Positions 9,818 to 18,370 of a DNA stretch of 64,000 nt are shown one piece after another. The position numbers and the translations under genes were made by a program. The first letter of the stretch is position 1. Each line of letters begins with the position of its first letter. This stretch comes from Sphingomonas montana. GTDB taxonomy: Bacteria > Pseudomonadota > Alphaproteobacteria > Sphingomonadales > Sphingomonadaceae. The stretch lies in contig NZ_KV887143.1 of assembly GCF_001956315.1 (NCBI RefSeq), forward strand, positions 170,314 through 234,313. The letters are read 5' to 3'. The notes beneath the pieces were generated by a model. That model saw nothing but the letters and a program-made list of their open reading frames with translations. It did not search any database and had not been told where the DNA came from.

Positions 9818-10750
9818 ATGCGGATGCGGGTGGCGATCATTGGGGCCGGGATGGCGGGGCTGGCGTGCGCCGAACGGCTGCGGGCGGGCGGGCATGCGGT
9901 TGCCGTGTTCGACAAGGGCCGCGGCCCGGGCGGGCGGATGGCGACGCGGCGGCTGGACACGCCGCTGGGCCAGGTCACGTGCGACCTGGGCGCGCAATAT
10001 TTCACGGTGCGCGATCCGGATTTCACGGCCCGCGTGGCGCATTGGGCGACGACCGGCGTGGTCGCGCGCTGGCCGGCGGCGGGCGACGATGCCTGGGTCG
10101 GCACGCCGGCGATGAACGCCCCGGTTCGCGCGATGGCGGAGGCCGGTGATGTGCGGTTTGCGACGCGGATCGATGCGATCGCGCGGGATGGCGACGGTTG
10201 GACGTTGCATGCGGGCGATGCGGTGCATGGCGGTTTCGATGCGGTGGTGGTGGCGGTGCCGGCCGAGCAGGTCCCCGCGCTGGTCGAACGCTGGGTTCCG
10301 GCCTTTGCGGACCGGGCGCGGGCGACGCCGTCGCTGCCGTGCTGGACGGTGCTGGCGGTGTTCGACGAGACGCTGGCGATCGGCGACGTTGTGAAGCGGG
10401 CGGGAATCATCGATTTCGCGGCACGGGGCGGCGCAAAGCCCGGGCACGGGGGGCCGGAGGCCTGGGCGATCCATGCGACCGCGGACTGGTCGACCGCGCA
10501 TCTGGAAGATGAGCCGGCGGCGGTGCAGGCCGCGGTGCTGGATGCCCTTGGCGGGGTGGCGGGGGGTGCGTTGCCCACGCCGGTCGCGACAGGCGCGCAT
10601 CGCTGGCGCTATGCCCGGTCGGGGCAGGTCGGGTGCGATGCCCTGTGGGACGGCGCGGCGGGGCTGGGCGTCTGCGGGGACTGGCTGTCCGGGCCGCGGG
10701 TGGAAAGCGCGTGGCTGTCCGGGCACCGGCTGGCGGAGGTGATGGGCTGA
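9818..10750 (+). CDS. FAD-dependent oxidoreductase, renalase/amine-oxidase-like
   Basis: This 310-residue flavoprotein has an N-terminal Rossmann FAD motif GAGMAG (9-14). The KGRGPGGRMATRR segment binds the flavin. A C-terminal GVCGDWLSGPRVESAWLSG block closes the FAD site and is typical of the renalase-like family in Proteobacteria. Bacterial renalases oxidise wrongly reduced dihydro-NAD(P) isomers; whether this protein does so is inference. The start at 9818 follows GAGGAAAAGGG; an alternative ATG lies two codons downstream. The next gene is convergent, 76 bases away. Confidence 0.82.
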   Translation: MRMRVAIIGAGMAGLACAERLRAGGHAVAVFDKGRGPGGRMATRRLDTPLGQVTCDLGAQYFTVRDPDFTARVAHWATTGVVARWPAAGDDAWVGTPAMNAPVRAMAEAGDVRFATRIDAIARDGDGWTLHAGDAVHGGFDAVVVAVPAEQVPALVERWVPAFADRARATPSLPCWTVLAVFDETLAIGDVVKRAGIIDFAARGGAKPGHGGPEAWAIHATADWSTAHLEDEPAAVQAAVLDALGGVAGGALPTPVATGAHRWRYARSGQVGCDALWDGAAGLGVCGDWLSGPRVESAWLSGHRLAEVMG

Positions 10751-10826
10751 ACGATGCCGTTCCCCGGCGTGCGCAGGGGACTGATGGGTGGTCGGGTGGC
10801 TGAACCGACGGGCTGGTCCTGCCCGG

Positions 10827-11327
10827 TCATGTCGGGGGAGAAGCTTGCGTGCGGAGTTCCGCCAGCGTGACGGGGCGGAAGTTGCGAGCGTCGACGCCGA
10901 CGTCATGTTGGCGGGGTAGGGATTTCAGCTTGCCGTGGCTGTGGCCGTGCAGGTTGAGCGTGCCGCGATGCTGGCCGTTCCAGCTGCGGAACGGGTAGTG
11001 GCAGGCGACGATCGCGGTGCCGCCTACCGTAAGTTCGGCATAGTCGCCGACCGAGGCCCAGCCCGCGCAATCGGCGATGCCGGGCGCGTCGTTGTTGCCG
11101 CGCAGCAGATGCTTGCGGCCGTTCAGCCGCGCCAGCAGCGGTCCGACGTCCTGCAACCGACGCGCGACGTCGCCGAGATGCCAGACATCGTCGTCCGGGC
11201 CGACCACGGCGTTCCAGCCGGCGACCAGCGCCGCGTCCATCTCCGCCACGCCGGGGAACGGGCGGCGGTGAATATTGCGCGTGCGGTGGTCGCCGAAATG
11301 GGTATCGGCGGTGAAGAAGAGCGTCAT
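10827..11327 (-). CDS. calcineurin-like metallophosphoesterase
   Basis: This 166-residue single-domain phosphoesterase carries the metal-binding motifs of the family in order: DTHFGDH (8-14), LGDVARR (Asp53), RGNND (GNHD-like, 76-80), CHYP (His110) and HGHSHG (127-132). The small size and LNLHGHSH pattern match the YfcE/MPP-like group of cytosolic phosphodiesterases with broad in vitro substrates. The GNND variant replaces the usual His by Asn, as seen in some subfamilies. It is divergent from the SleB gene. The biological substrate is not known. Confidence 0.85.
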   Translation of the reverse strand: MTLFFTADTHFGDHRTRNIHRRPFPGVAEMDAALVAGWNAVVGPDDDVWHLGDVARRLQDVGPLLARLNGRKHLLRGNNDAPGIADCAGWASVGDYAELTVGGTAIVACHYPFRSWNGQHRGTLNLHGHSHGKLKSLPRQHDVGVDARNFRPVTLAELRTQASPPT

Positions 11328-11427
11328 GACCGGACAGCGCGCTACGCCGCATGCCGTTCCGTGATTCGGACGGCACGAACGGGGCAGCGGGGCGTTGCCG
11401 CCGCGAATGATGAGGAGACGACCCCGC

Positions 11428-12702
11428 GTGCCATTCCCGACGATCCTGCCGCCGACGATCCACCTGACCCAGGATCAGCGCCGCCGCGTCGTCTTTGCCG
11501 CGTGCGTCATCATGCTATTGCTGCTCGCGATCCTGCTGGGCATCGGTGGCGGGAACGGCGGTGCGGGCCGACGGGCGCGGCCGCAGCCGACGCAGGCCCG
11601 CACGGCGACGCGGCCGGCGACGGTCGTGCCGCCGGTGCCGCAGCCGGTGGTGGAACCGCTTGAGCTGATCGAGTTCACGCCGGACCGTGCGCGGCTCATC
11701 AATTCGATGGTGCCGTTCGTGTCCGGCCCGGTGCGTGCCGCCCCGCCGTTCAAGTTCGCCGGCAGCGCGGTGGACCGCGTCGCCGCCACCGCATGCCTGG
11801 CGACCGCCGCTTATTACGAGGCGGGCGACGATCCGGTCGGGCAGCGTTCGGTGGTGCAGGTCGTGCTGAACCGCGTGCGCCATCCGGCCTATCCCAAGAC
11901 GGTGTGCGGCGTGGTGTTCCAGGGCAGCGAACGGCGGACGGGATGCCAGTTCAGCTTCACCTGCGACGGGGCGATGGTACGCCGCCCGTCCGACGTCGCG
12001 TGGACGCGGGCGGAGGATGTGGCGGCCAAGGCGCTGGCCGGGGCGGTCGACAGGTCGGTCGGCTATGCCACCCATTATCATACCGACTGGGTGGTGCCGT
12101 ACTGGAGCGCCACGCTGGACAAGCTGTCGCGCGTGAAGACGCATCTGTTCTTCCGCTGGCGCGGCTATTGGGGGACGCCGGGCGCGTTCCGCGGGCGCTA
12201 CGCCGGCGGCGAGGTGGTCGATCCGCGCGTACCGGGTGCGGCGACGCTGGCGACGGCGGATGGGATCCCGGTGATCGGCCCCGCGATGGGTGGCGTGGCG
12301 ACGTTCGACGTGCCCGCGATGCCCACCGAAGAAACGGTGTATCTGAAGCGGCGGCCCGCAGTGATGCTGCCCGGCGTGCCGTCGTCTGCGCTGCACGGCC
12401 ACATCGTTCGGACCGGGACCGCCAAGGGCAGCGAATATGCGCTGGAACTGGAGCCCAATGCGGCCCCCGATGGCTACCTGGCTGTGGCGCAGGCGGTATG
12501 CCGCGACTTGCCCGCTTGCACGGTCGGCGGCTGGCTGGACCCGGAAAAGGTGGCGGATTCGGTCCCGTTCCAGCTGGCTTCGCTCCGTACCGCCACGTTC
12601 CTGTACCAACGGCGGGCCGGCGAGAAGGCCGGGCGGGGATATTGGAACTGCCGGCAGGTCCAGCGTGCGGACAAGGCGCAGTGTCTGCCGGGCACCGAAT
12701 GA
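11428..12702 (+). CDS. membrane-anchored SleB-type cell wall hydrolase
   Basis: This 424-residue protein has a cytoplasmic N-terminus, one transmembrane helix (about 22-42) and an Ala/Pro/Thr-rich linker. A hydrolase_2 (SleB) domain follows, recognisable from CLATAAYYEAGDDPVGQRSV, FQGSERRTGCQFSFTCDG and a YATHYHTDWVVPYW segment. SleB-family enzymes are lytic transglycosylases that cut peptidoglycan glycan strands; in Alphaproteobacteria they are vegetative wall-remodelling enzymes, not spore enzymes. The GTG at 11428 is preferred because GAGGAG lies ten bases upstream; an ATG at 11407 would add seven residues. Confidence 0.82.
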   Translation: MPFPTILPPTIHLTQDQRRRVVFAACVIMLLLLAILLGIGGGNGGAGRRARPQPTQARTATRPATVVPPVPQPVVEPLELIEFTPDRARLINSMVPFVSGPVRAAPPFKFAGSAVDRVAATACLATAAYYEAGDDPVGQRSVVQVVLNRVRHPAYPKTVCGVVFQGSERRTGCQFSFTCDGAMVRRPSDVAWTRAEDVAAKALAGAVDRSVGYATHYHTDWVVPYWSATLDKLSRVKTHLFFRWRGYWGTPGAFRGRYAGGEVVDPRVPGAATLATADGIPVIGPAMGGVATFDVPAMPTEETVYLKRRPAVMLPGVPSSALHGHIVRTGTAKGSEYALELEPNAAPDGYLAVAQAVCRDLPACTVGGWLDPEKVADSVPFQLASLRTATFLYQRRAGEKAGRGYWNCRQVQRADKAQCLPGTE

Positions 12703-12782
12703 AGCCCGTGCAAACCGGCGGTTCGCGGCCGTCAAGCGAGACTGGCTTTGCCGCACCTGCAGCCGGCGGCTACAGAGGCGCT

Positions 12783-13700
12783 ATGCCCGATATCACGATC
12801 CTTTACGAACATCCCGCCTGGTTCCTGCCGTTGTTCGCGGGTCTGGAGGCGCGTGGGATCGCGTTCGACCCGGTCCATGCGGACGGGCTGGTGTTCGACC
12901 CCGCCGACATGCGCCCACCCGCCCCGGTCGTGTTCAATCGGATCGCGATGTCGAGTTTCCTGCGGGCGCCGGAGCATCCGATCTTTTTCGCGCAGGCGCT
13001 GATGGCGCAATGGCGGGCGGCGGGTGCGCGGGTGGTGAACGGCGCGGACGTGCTGGGCATCGATGCCAGCAAGGCGCGGCAGCTGGCGCTGATCGCGGGC
13101 CTTGGTCTGGCCATTCCGGCGACGCGGATCGCCCACCGGGCGGCGGACCTGGTCGCGGCCGCGGCGACCTTGCGCTTTCCGGTGGTGGTGAAGGCCAATA
13201 TCGGCGGGTCGGGCGCGGGGATCGTGCGGTACGACAGCGCGGACGAGCTTGCCGCGGCGGTGGCGGACGGGACCGCGCCGGACAGCATCGACCGCGTGCT
13301 GATGGTGCAGGAATATGTGCCGGTCAGGGGCGGTGCGATCACGCGGATCGAGACGCTGGGCGGCAAATATCTCTACGCGATCGACGTGGACGGCGGCGGC
13401 GGGTTCGACCTCTGCCCAGCCGATGTCTGCCTGGCTGCGCCCGGCAAGGCGGCGGTGTCGGTGATGCAGGCGCATCCCGCGCCCGACCTGATCGCGGCGG
13501 CGGAGCGGATCGCGGTGGCGTCGGGGATGGACGTCGGCGGGGTCGAGGTGATGATCGATGATCGCGACGGGACGGCGCGCTTCTACGACGTCAACGCGCT
13601 GTCGAACTTCGTGGCGGATCCGGTGTCGGTGATCGGGTTCGATCCGCATGACCGGCTGATCGACTGGCTGGCGGACCGTATCGTGGAGAGCAAGACGTGA
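12783..13700 (+). CDS. ATP-grasp domain protein, RimK/D-Ala ligase-like
   Basis: This 305-residue protein has an N-terminal Rossmann-like preATP-grasp region (ITILYEHPAWFLPLFAGLEARG) and an ATP-grasp domain. The ATP-grasp part shows FPVVVKANIGGSGAGIVRY (lysine and glycine-rich loop), VQEYVPV and a Mg-binding FYDVNALSNF near the C-terminus. ATP-grasp enzymes join a carboxylate to an amine or thiol through an acyl-phosphate. The gene overlaps the downstream flavin monooxygenase by four bases (GTGA) and is followed by metNI-Q, so it probably acts on the imported compound or its product. Its substrate is unknown. Confidence 0.78.
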   Translation: MPDITILYEHPAWFLPLFAGLEARGIAFDPVHADGLVFDPADMRPPAPVVFNRIAMSSFLRAPEHPIFFAQALMAQWRAAGARVVNGADVLGIDASKARQLALIAGLGLAIPATRIAHRAADLVAAAATLRFPVVVKANIGGSGAGIVRYDSADELAAAVADGTAPDSIDRVLMVQEYVPVRGGAITRIETLGGKYLYAIDVDGGGGFDLCPADVCLAAPGKAAVSVMQAHPAPDLIAAAERIAVASGMDVGGVEVMIDDRDGTARFYDVNALSNFVADPVSVIGFDPHDRLIDWLADRIVESKT

Positions 13701-14698
13701 GATACGGGTATTGGATGCCGGTGTTCGGCGGCTGGCTGCGCAATGTCGACGACGAGCGGCCGGCAAGCTGGGCGTATGCGCGCGACCTGGCGGTGCGGGC
13801 CGAGCAGATCGGGTACGACCTGACGCTGATCGCCGAGCTGAACCTGAACGATATCAAGGGCGTGGACCAGCCGGCGCTCGATGCGTGGTCGACCGCGGCG
13901 GCGATCGCGGCGGTAACCGAACGCCAAGAGATCATGGTCGCGGTGCGGCCGAATTTCCACCAGCCGGCGCTGTTCGCCAAGGCTGCGGCCAACGTCGACC
14001 GGATTTCGGGCGGGCGGCTGTCGCTGAACGTCGTGTCGTCCTGGTGGGCGGACGAGGCCAAGCAATATGGCCTGCAGTTCGATGCGCATGACGACCGTTA
14101 TGCGCGTACGTCGGAATGGCTGGACGTGGTCAAGGGGCTGTGGACCGAGGAGCGGTTCAGTTTTTCGGGTAAGTTCTACACCACCGACCAGGCGATCTGT
14201 TCGCCGAAACCCGCCAGGATGCCGACGCTGTATGCCGGGGGCGAAAGCGACGCGGCGAAGACGATGATCGCCGGCCAGTGCAGCGCCTATGTGATGCACG
14301 GCGATCCGGTGGACGCGGTGGCGCCCAAGATCGTGGACATGCGGGCGCGGGCGAACGGTCGGCCGATGACGTTCGGAATGGCGGCCTATGCCATCGTGCG
14401 CGACAGCGAGGCGGAGGCGAAGCGCGAGCTGGACCGCATCACGACCGTGCGCGACCTGCCCGCCGGGTACGACAATTTTGACCAGTGGCTGTCGGGGACG
14501 CAGCTGGAGCGCGAGCTGAAGCTGCGCGAATATGCGGTGTCGAACCGTGGGCTGCGGCCGAACCTGGTCGGCACGCCGGAGCAGCTGAAGCAGCGGATCG
14601 CGGATTATGAGGGCGTGGGGCTCGACCTGCTGCTGCTCCAGATGAGCCCGCAGGCCGAGGAGATGGAGCGGTTCGCGGCACAGGTCATTCAGGGATGA
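13697..14698 (+). CDS. LLM-class flavin-dependent monooxygenase, SsuD/SfnG-like
   Basis: This 333-residue protein is a bacterial luciferase-like TIM-barrel monooxygenase. Features of the alkanesulfonate (SsuD) / dimethyl sulfone (SfnG) group are [14 protein letters not shown] at the N-terminus, [46 protein letters not shown]-like [10 protein letters not shown], and [11 protein letters not shown]. These enzymes use FMNH2 and O2 to split C-S bonds. The start is a GTG overlapping the ATP-grasp stop, and the stop overlaps metN by four bases. A NADPH:FMN reductase, which such enzymes need, is not encoded nearby. Sulfur-compound oxidation is inferred from family and context. Confidence 0.82.
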   Translation: MRYGYWMPVFGGWLRNVDDERPASWAYARDLAVRAEQIGYDLTLIAELNLNDIKGVDQPALDAWSTAAAIAAVTERQEIMVAVRPNFHQPALFAKAAANVDRISGGRLSLNVVSSWWADEAKQYGLQFDAHDDRYARTSEWLDVVKGLWTEERFSFSGKFYTTDQAICSPKPARMPTLYAGGESDAAKTMIAGQCSAYVMHGDPVDAVAPKIVDMRARANGRPMTFGMAAYAIVRDSEAEAKRELDRITTVRDLPAGYDNFDQWLSGTQLERELKLREYAVSNRGLRPNLVGTPEQLKQRIADYEGVGLDLLLLQMSPQAEEMERFAAQVIQG

Positions 14699-15669
14699 TC
14701 CGTCTGGACGGCGTGACGAAGCGGTTCGCGGGCGGCGCGGTGGCGCTGGACGGCGTCACGCTGGAAGTGGCGCGGGGCGAGGTGTTCGGCATCATCGGCC
14801 GGTCGGGCGCGGGCAAATCGACGCTGATCCGGATGCTGAACGGGCTGGAGCGGCCGAGTTCTGGTCAGGTGCTGGTCGACGGCGCCGACGTCGCGACGCT
14901 GGACGAGGCGGCGTTGCGCACGTTGCGGCGGCGGGTGGGGATGATCTTCCAGCAGTTCGGGCTGCTCGGGTCGCGGACGGTGGCGGACAATGTCGCGTTT
15001 CCGCTGAAGGTGGCGGGCATGGCAGCGCGCGACCGGGCGGTACGGGTGGCGGAGCTGCTCGCGCGGGTCGGCTTGAGCGATCATGGCGCGAAATATCCCG
15101 CGCAATTGTCGGGCGGGCAGAAGCAGCGCGTGGGGATCGCGCGCGCGCTGGCGACCGGGCCGGACATATTGCTGTGCGACGAGGCGACGAGTGCGCTCGA
15201 TCCCGAGACGACGCGCGACGTGCTGGCGCTGATCGCCGACCTCAACCGCGACCTGGGGCTGACGATCGTGCTGATCACGCATGAGATGGACGTCGTGCGG
15301 CAGGTCTGCGACCGGGTCGCGGTGCTGCATGCCGGACGCGTGGTGGAACAGGGCGCGGTGGCGGACATCTTCCTCGATCCGCAGGCGGCGGAAACGCGCG
15401 CGTTGCTGGCCGAGGCGGGCGAGCAGGGTCCGGCGGACTTTGCGGAGTTTGCCGGGCGGGTCGTGCGCTGGACCTGTCATGGCGACACGATCGGGCAGCC
15501 GGTGCTGACGATGGTCGCACGCGAGACGGGGGCGGACTTCGCGATCCTGGACGGGCGGATCGGGCGGTTGCGCGACGAGCGTTATGGCCAGCTGACGCTG
15601 GGCCTGTCGGGTGGCGACACCGATGCGGCGATCGCGGCGCTCGGCCGCTATGGGCGGGTCAGCGCGTGA
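14695..15669 (+). CDS. metN: methionine-type ABC transporter ATP-binding protein
   Basis: This 324-residue ATPase has Walker [10 protein letters not shown] (35-43), the signature [15 protein letters not shown], Walker [12 protein letters not shown] and the H-loop LITHEM. A C-terminal NIL (ACT-like) regulatory domain (about 250-324) marks it as MetN and not a generic ABC ATPase. In MetN the NIL domain binds methionine and shuts the transporter off. The ATG overlaps the upstream monooxygenase stop (ATGA) and its own stop overlaps metI (GTGA), so the genes are translated as a coupled unit. Confidence 0.9.
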   Translation: MIRLDGVTKRFAGGAVALDGVTLEVARGEVFGIIGRSGAGKSTLIRMLNGLERPSSGQVLVDGADVATLDEAALRTLRRRVGMIFQQFGLLGSRTVADNVAFPLKVAGMAARDRAVRVAELLARVGLSDHGAKYPAQLSGGQKQRVGIARALATGPDILLCDEATSALDPETTRDVLALIADLNRDLGLTIVLITHEMDVVRQVCDRVAVLHAGRVVEQGAVADIFLDPQAAETRALLAEAGEQGPADFAEFAGRVVRWTCHGDTIGQPVLTMVARETGADFAILDGRIGRLRDERYGQLTLGLSGGDTDAAIAALGRYGRVSA

Positions 15670-16331
15670 GCGGGTGGTTTGTCGATATCGTGTGGGCGGA
15701 CATCGCGCAGGCGTGCCTTGATACGCTGGCGATGCTCGGTGGGTCGCTGGTGCTGACGATCCTGTTCGGGTTGCCGTTGGGCATCGCGTTGTTCCTGACG
15801 TCGCCGGGGCAGGTGTGGGCGAACCGGCTGGGCAACGGGGCGCTGGCGCTGGCGGTCAACCTGCTGCGGTCGGTGCCGTTCATCATCCTGCTGATCGTGA
15901 TGATCCCGGCCACCATATTGCTGGTGGGCACATCGCTGGGCGTCGCGGGCGCGATCCCGCCGCTGGTGGTGGGGGCGGCGCCGTTCTTCGCGCGGCTGGT
16001 GGAGACCGCGCTGCGCGGCGTCGACCGCAACACGGTGGAGGCGGTGCGGGCGATGGGCGCAACGACGCGCGATCTGGTGTGGCGCGCGCTGCTGCCCGAG
16101 GCGATGCCGGGGATCGTGGCGGCCGCGACGGTGACCGCGGTGGCGCTGGTGTCGTTCACCGCGATGGCGGGCGTAGTGGGCGCGGGTGGCCTGGGCGACC
16201 TGGCGATCCGGTTCGGCTACCAGCGGTTCCAGACCGACGTGATGGTGGTGACGGTGGCGCTGCTGCTGCTGCTGGTGCAGGGCATCCAGAGCCTGGGCGA
16301 CTGGCTGGTGCGGCGATTGGTGCGGGGGTAG
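15666..16331 (+). CDS. metI: methionine-type ABC transporter permease
   Basis: This 221-residue inner-membrane permease of the MetI family has about five transmembrane helices. It carries the conserved coupling-loop sequence [26 protein letters not shown], which docks on the MetN ATPase. N-terminal [16 protein letters not shown] is also typical of MetI. The GTG start overlaps the metN stop by four bases. It would pair with MetN and the lipoprotein MetQ; the substrate may be D/L-methionine or a related sulfur compound. Confidence 0.9.
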   Translation: MSGWFVDIVWADIAQACLDTLAMLGGSLVLTILFGLPLGIALFLTSPGQVWANRLGNGALALAVNLLRSVPFIILLIVMIPATILLVGTSLGVAGAIPPLVVGAAPFFARLVETALRGVDRNTVEAVRAMGATTRDLVWRALLPEAMPGIVAAATVTAVALVSFTAMAGVVGAGGLGDLAIRFGYQRFQTDVMVVTVALLLLLVQGIQSLGDWLVRRLVRG

Positions 16332-16345
16332 GCTCTTGCGCCCAT

Positions 16346-16447
16346 CCCGTTTGGTTCGAGCTTGTCGAGAACTGCGCGCTGCCACCGAGCAGTTCGAGCC
16401 TGTCGAGAACCCAGCGCAGAGTTCTCGACAGGCTCGAACCAAACGGG
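16346..16447. repeat. REP-like long hairpin between metI and metQ (family B)
   Basis: A 28-base inverted repeat frames this element. The left arm at 16346-16373 begins CCCGTTTGGTTCGAGCTTGT and the right arm at 16420-16447 is its reverse complement with one mismatch. A third copy of the GTTCGAGCCTGTCGAGAAC unit lies between them (16392-16410). Transcribed, it would fold into a strong stem inside the met operon and could stabilise the upstream transcript or lower metQ readthrough. The repeat unit is a dispersed type, as the 6331-6460 cluster shows. Confidence 0.85.
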
Positions 16448-16496
16448 TCTTGGGGTTTGGGTTCAGATTTGGGTCTGGGTGGTTTTGGAGTTCATG

Positions 16497-17303
16497 ATGT
16501 TGAGACGGAACCTGCTCGCGGGCCTCGCCGCCCTGACCCTCCTCACCGCGTGCGGTGGCGGCGGCGGTAGTGCCGCGGCCGATCCGAAGGTGCTGGTCGT
16601 GGCGGCGACGGCGGTGCCGCATGCCGAGATCCTCGAACATGTGAAGCCGGTGCTGGCCAAGGAGGGCGTGACGCTGGAGGTGCGGACGTTCAACGATTAT
16701 GTCCAGCCAAACGTGCAGGTCGCCGAGGGGCGGATCGCGGTCAATTATTTCCAGACCAAACCGTACCTTGACGGGTTCAACGCGGCGCGCGGGACCAAGC
16801 TGGTGACGCTGGCGGGGATCCATGTCGAGCCGCTGGGGGCCTATTCGCGCAGGTGGAAGACGCTGGCCGCGTTGCCGCAGGGGGCCACGGTCGCGATCCC
16901 GAACGACAGCAGCACGACAGGCCGCGCGCTGACGTTGCTGGCCAAGGCTGGGCTGATCCGGTTGAAGGACCCAGCCGATCCGCTGGCCACGGTCGGCGAT
17001 GTCGTCGCCAACCCGCGCGGATTGGTGTTCCGCGAGCTGGAGGCCGCGACGCTGCCGCGCGTGCTGGACCAGGTCGACATGGCGCTCATCAACACCAACT
17101 ACGCGCTCGATGCGAAGCTCGATCCGACGCGCGACGCGCTGACGATCGAGGACAAGGACAGTCCCTATGTCAATTATCTGGTCGGGCTGGCCCCGGCGGG
17201 GCGTGACCCGAAGGTCGTGAAGCTGATCGCCGCATTGCGCAGCGCGGACGTGAAGGCGTTTATCGCCGCGCGGTACAAGGGGGCGGTGATCCCGGCCTTC
17301 TGA
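16497..17303 (+). CDS. metQ: MetQ/NlpA family substrate-binding lipoprotein
   Basis: This 268-residue NlpA-family protein has a lipoprotein signal peptide with lipobox LLTAC (Cys19). The mature part shows the MetQ pattern: VAATAVPHAEILEHVKPVL, FNDYVQPNVQVAEGRIAVNYFQ, VAIPNDSSTTGRALTLLAK and a closing VIPAF. It captures the substrate for MetNI at the periplasmic face of the inner membrane. The start at 16497 is set by GGAG six bases upstream; an ATG one codon earlier is possible. It is separated from metI by 165 bases carrying a REP-like hairpin. Confidence 0.9.
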   Translation: MLRRNLLAGLAALTLLTACGGGGGSAAADPKVLVVAATAVPHAEILEHVKPVLAKEGVTLEVRTFNDYVQPNVQVAEGRIAVNYFQTKPYLDGFNAARGTKLVTLAGIHVEPLGAYSRRWKTLAALPQGATVAIPNDSSTTGRALTLLAKAGLIRLKDPADPLATVGDVVANPRGLVFRELEAATLPRVLDQVDMALINTNYALDAKLDPTRDALTIEDKDSPYVNYLVGLAPAGRDPKVVKLIAALRSADVKAFIAARYKGAVIPAF

Positions 17304-17326
17304 GGAGGGTGGAGGCCGACCTGGAC

Positions 17327-17354
17327 GTCGCCACCCCGGACCTGATCCAGGGTT
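17327..17354. repeat. degenerate alphaproteobacterial palindromic repeat
   Basis: The sequence GTCGCCACCCCGGACCTGAT followed by CCAGGGTT resembles one arm of the palindrome seen intact at 63767-63797 (CCGTCATCCCGGA/TCCGGGATGACGG). It sits in the gap between metQ and the convergent IclR gene. No strong hairpin remains, so this is a low-confidence relic. Confidence 0.35.
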
Positions 17355-17444
17355 CCACGAGCTTGCGTCGCCGTGGAGAAGAAGCGGGATCTCGGATCAC
17401 GTGCGCGATGACGAAGTTTTCGCGCAGCGGCGATGCCCAGTCCG

Positions 17445-18284
17445 TCACGGCCTGCCGCGGCGGGGTGGGGTGGGCAGGTTGCCGTTCCAGCCGAGATCGC
17501 GGCTGATCGCCTCCGTCGTCGCGCGGACATCGTCGCCGAGCGATGTCATGCGGGCGTCGTCCATATATTGCGCGGCGCTCGATACGCTGATCGCGGCGAC
17601 GATCTGCCCTGTCGCATCGCGGATCGGGGCGGCGACGCAGCGGATCTGGTCCTCATTCTCCTCCAGATCGAAGGCGAGCCGGCGCGCGACATAGCCCGCC
17701 ATCCGTTCGGACCAGAGCGCGAAATCGGCGGGGGGGGCGCCGTTGGTGCGATCGGTGTCGAACACGTCGCGCCAGCTGGCGGCCGGATGATCGAGCATCA
17801 GCGCCTTGCCGAGCCCGGTCGAGGTCAGCGGCTGGCGGTCGCCAACCCGGCTGCTGATCTCCACGCGGCGGCGGCCGGGAATCTTGTCGAGATACAGCGC
17901 ACGGTCCGTCTCCATCACGCCGAGGTGGACGGTATCCTCACTCAGCGCGGCCAGCGCCTCGATATGCGGGCGGGCGACCTGGACGATGTCGGCCTGACGC
18001 TGCGCCAGAAAACCGAGTTCGAGCAGTTTCGGCCCGAGCCGGTAGCCGAGCCGCGGCACGAAGCCGAGATAGCGCCGGTCGACCAGCGCATTGGCCAGCC
18101 GGTGCGTGGTCGACCGGGTCAGCCCGAGCCGGGCGGCCAGTTCGGGCAGTGGGATCGGCCCTTCGGACACCATGTCGAGCACGTCCAGCCCGCGCAGCAG
18201 CGTCTGGCTGCCGGTCTGGATCTTCGGTCCCGGCTTGTCGCTGCCCGGCAGGGCGCCGTCGTCGATGTCGCTGTCCTGGCTCAT
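17445..18284 (-). CDS. IclR family transcriptional regulator
   Basis: This 279-residue regulator has an N-terminal winged helix (helix-turn-helix at about 47-67, PELAARLGLTRSTTHRLAN) and a C-terminal IclR effector-binding domain with GKALMLDH and RCVAAPIRDATGQIVAAISVS. IclR proteins sense small organic acids or sugars; KdgR, the pectin regulator of enterobacteria, belongs to this family. It lies between the metQ operon (convergent) and the sugar symporter of the pectin locus (same strand, 86 bases upstream). It may therefore control the pectin genes, which is inference. Confidence 0.88.
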   Translation of the reverse strand: MSQDSDIDDGALPGSDKPGPKIQTGSQTLLRGLDVLDMVSEGPIPLPELAARLGLTRSTTHRLANALVDRRYLGFVPRLGYRLGPKLLELGFLAQRQADIVQVARPHIEALAALSEDTVHLGVMETDRALYLDKIPGRRRVEISSRVGDRQPLTSTGLGKALMLDHPAASWRDVFDTDRTNGAPPADFALWSERMAGYVARRLAFDLEENEDQIRCVAAPIRDATGQIVAAISVSSAAQYMDDARMTSLGDDVRATTEAISRDLGWNGNLPTPPRRGRP

Positions 18285-18370
18285 AGCGTGATGATCTGTC
18301 CCATGTGCCGGGTGGCCGGCCGGTTCAACCTTTTCGACAGCGGCGCGGGTCCGTCAAGCCGCCGTGGCGG

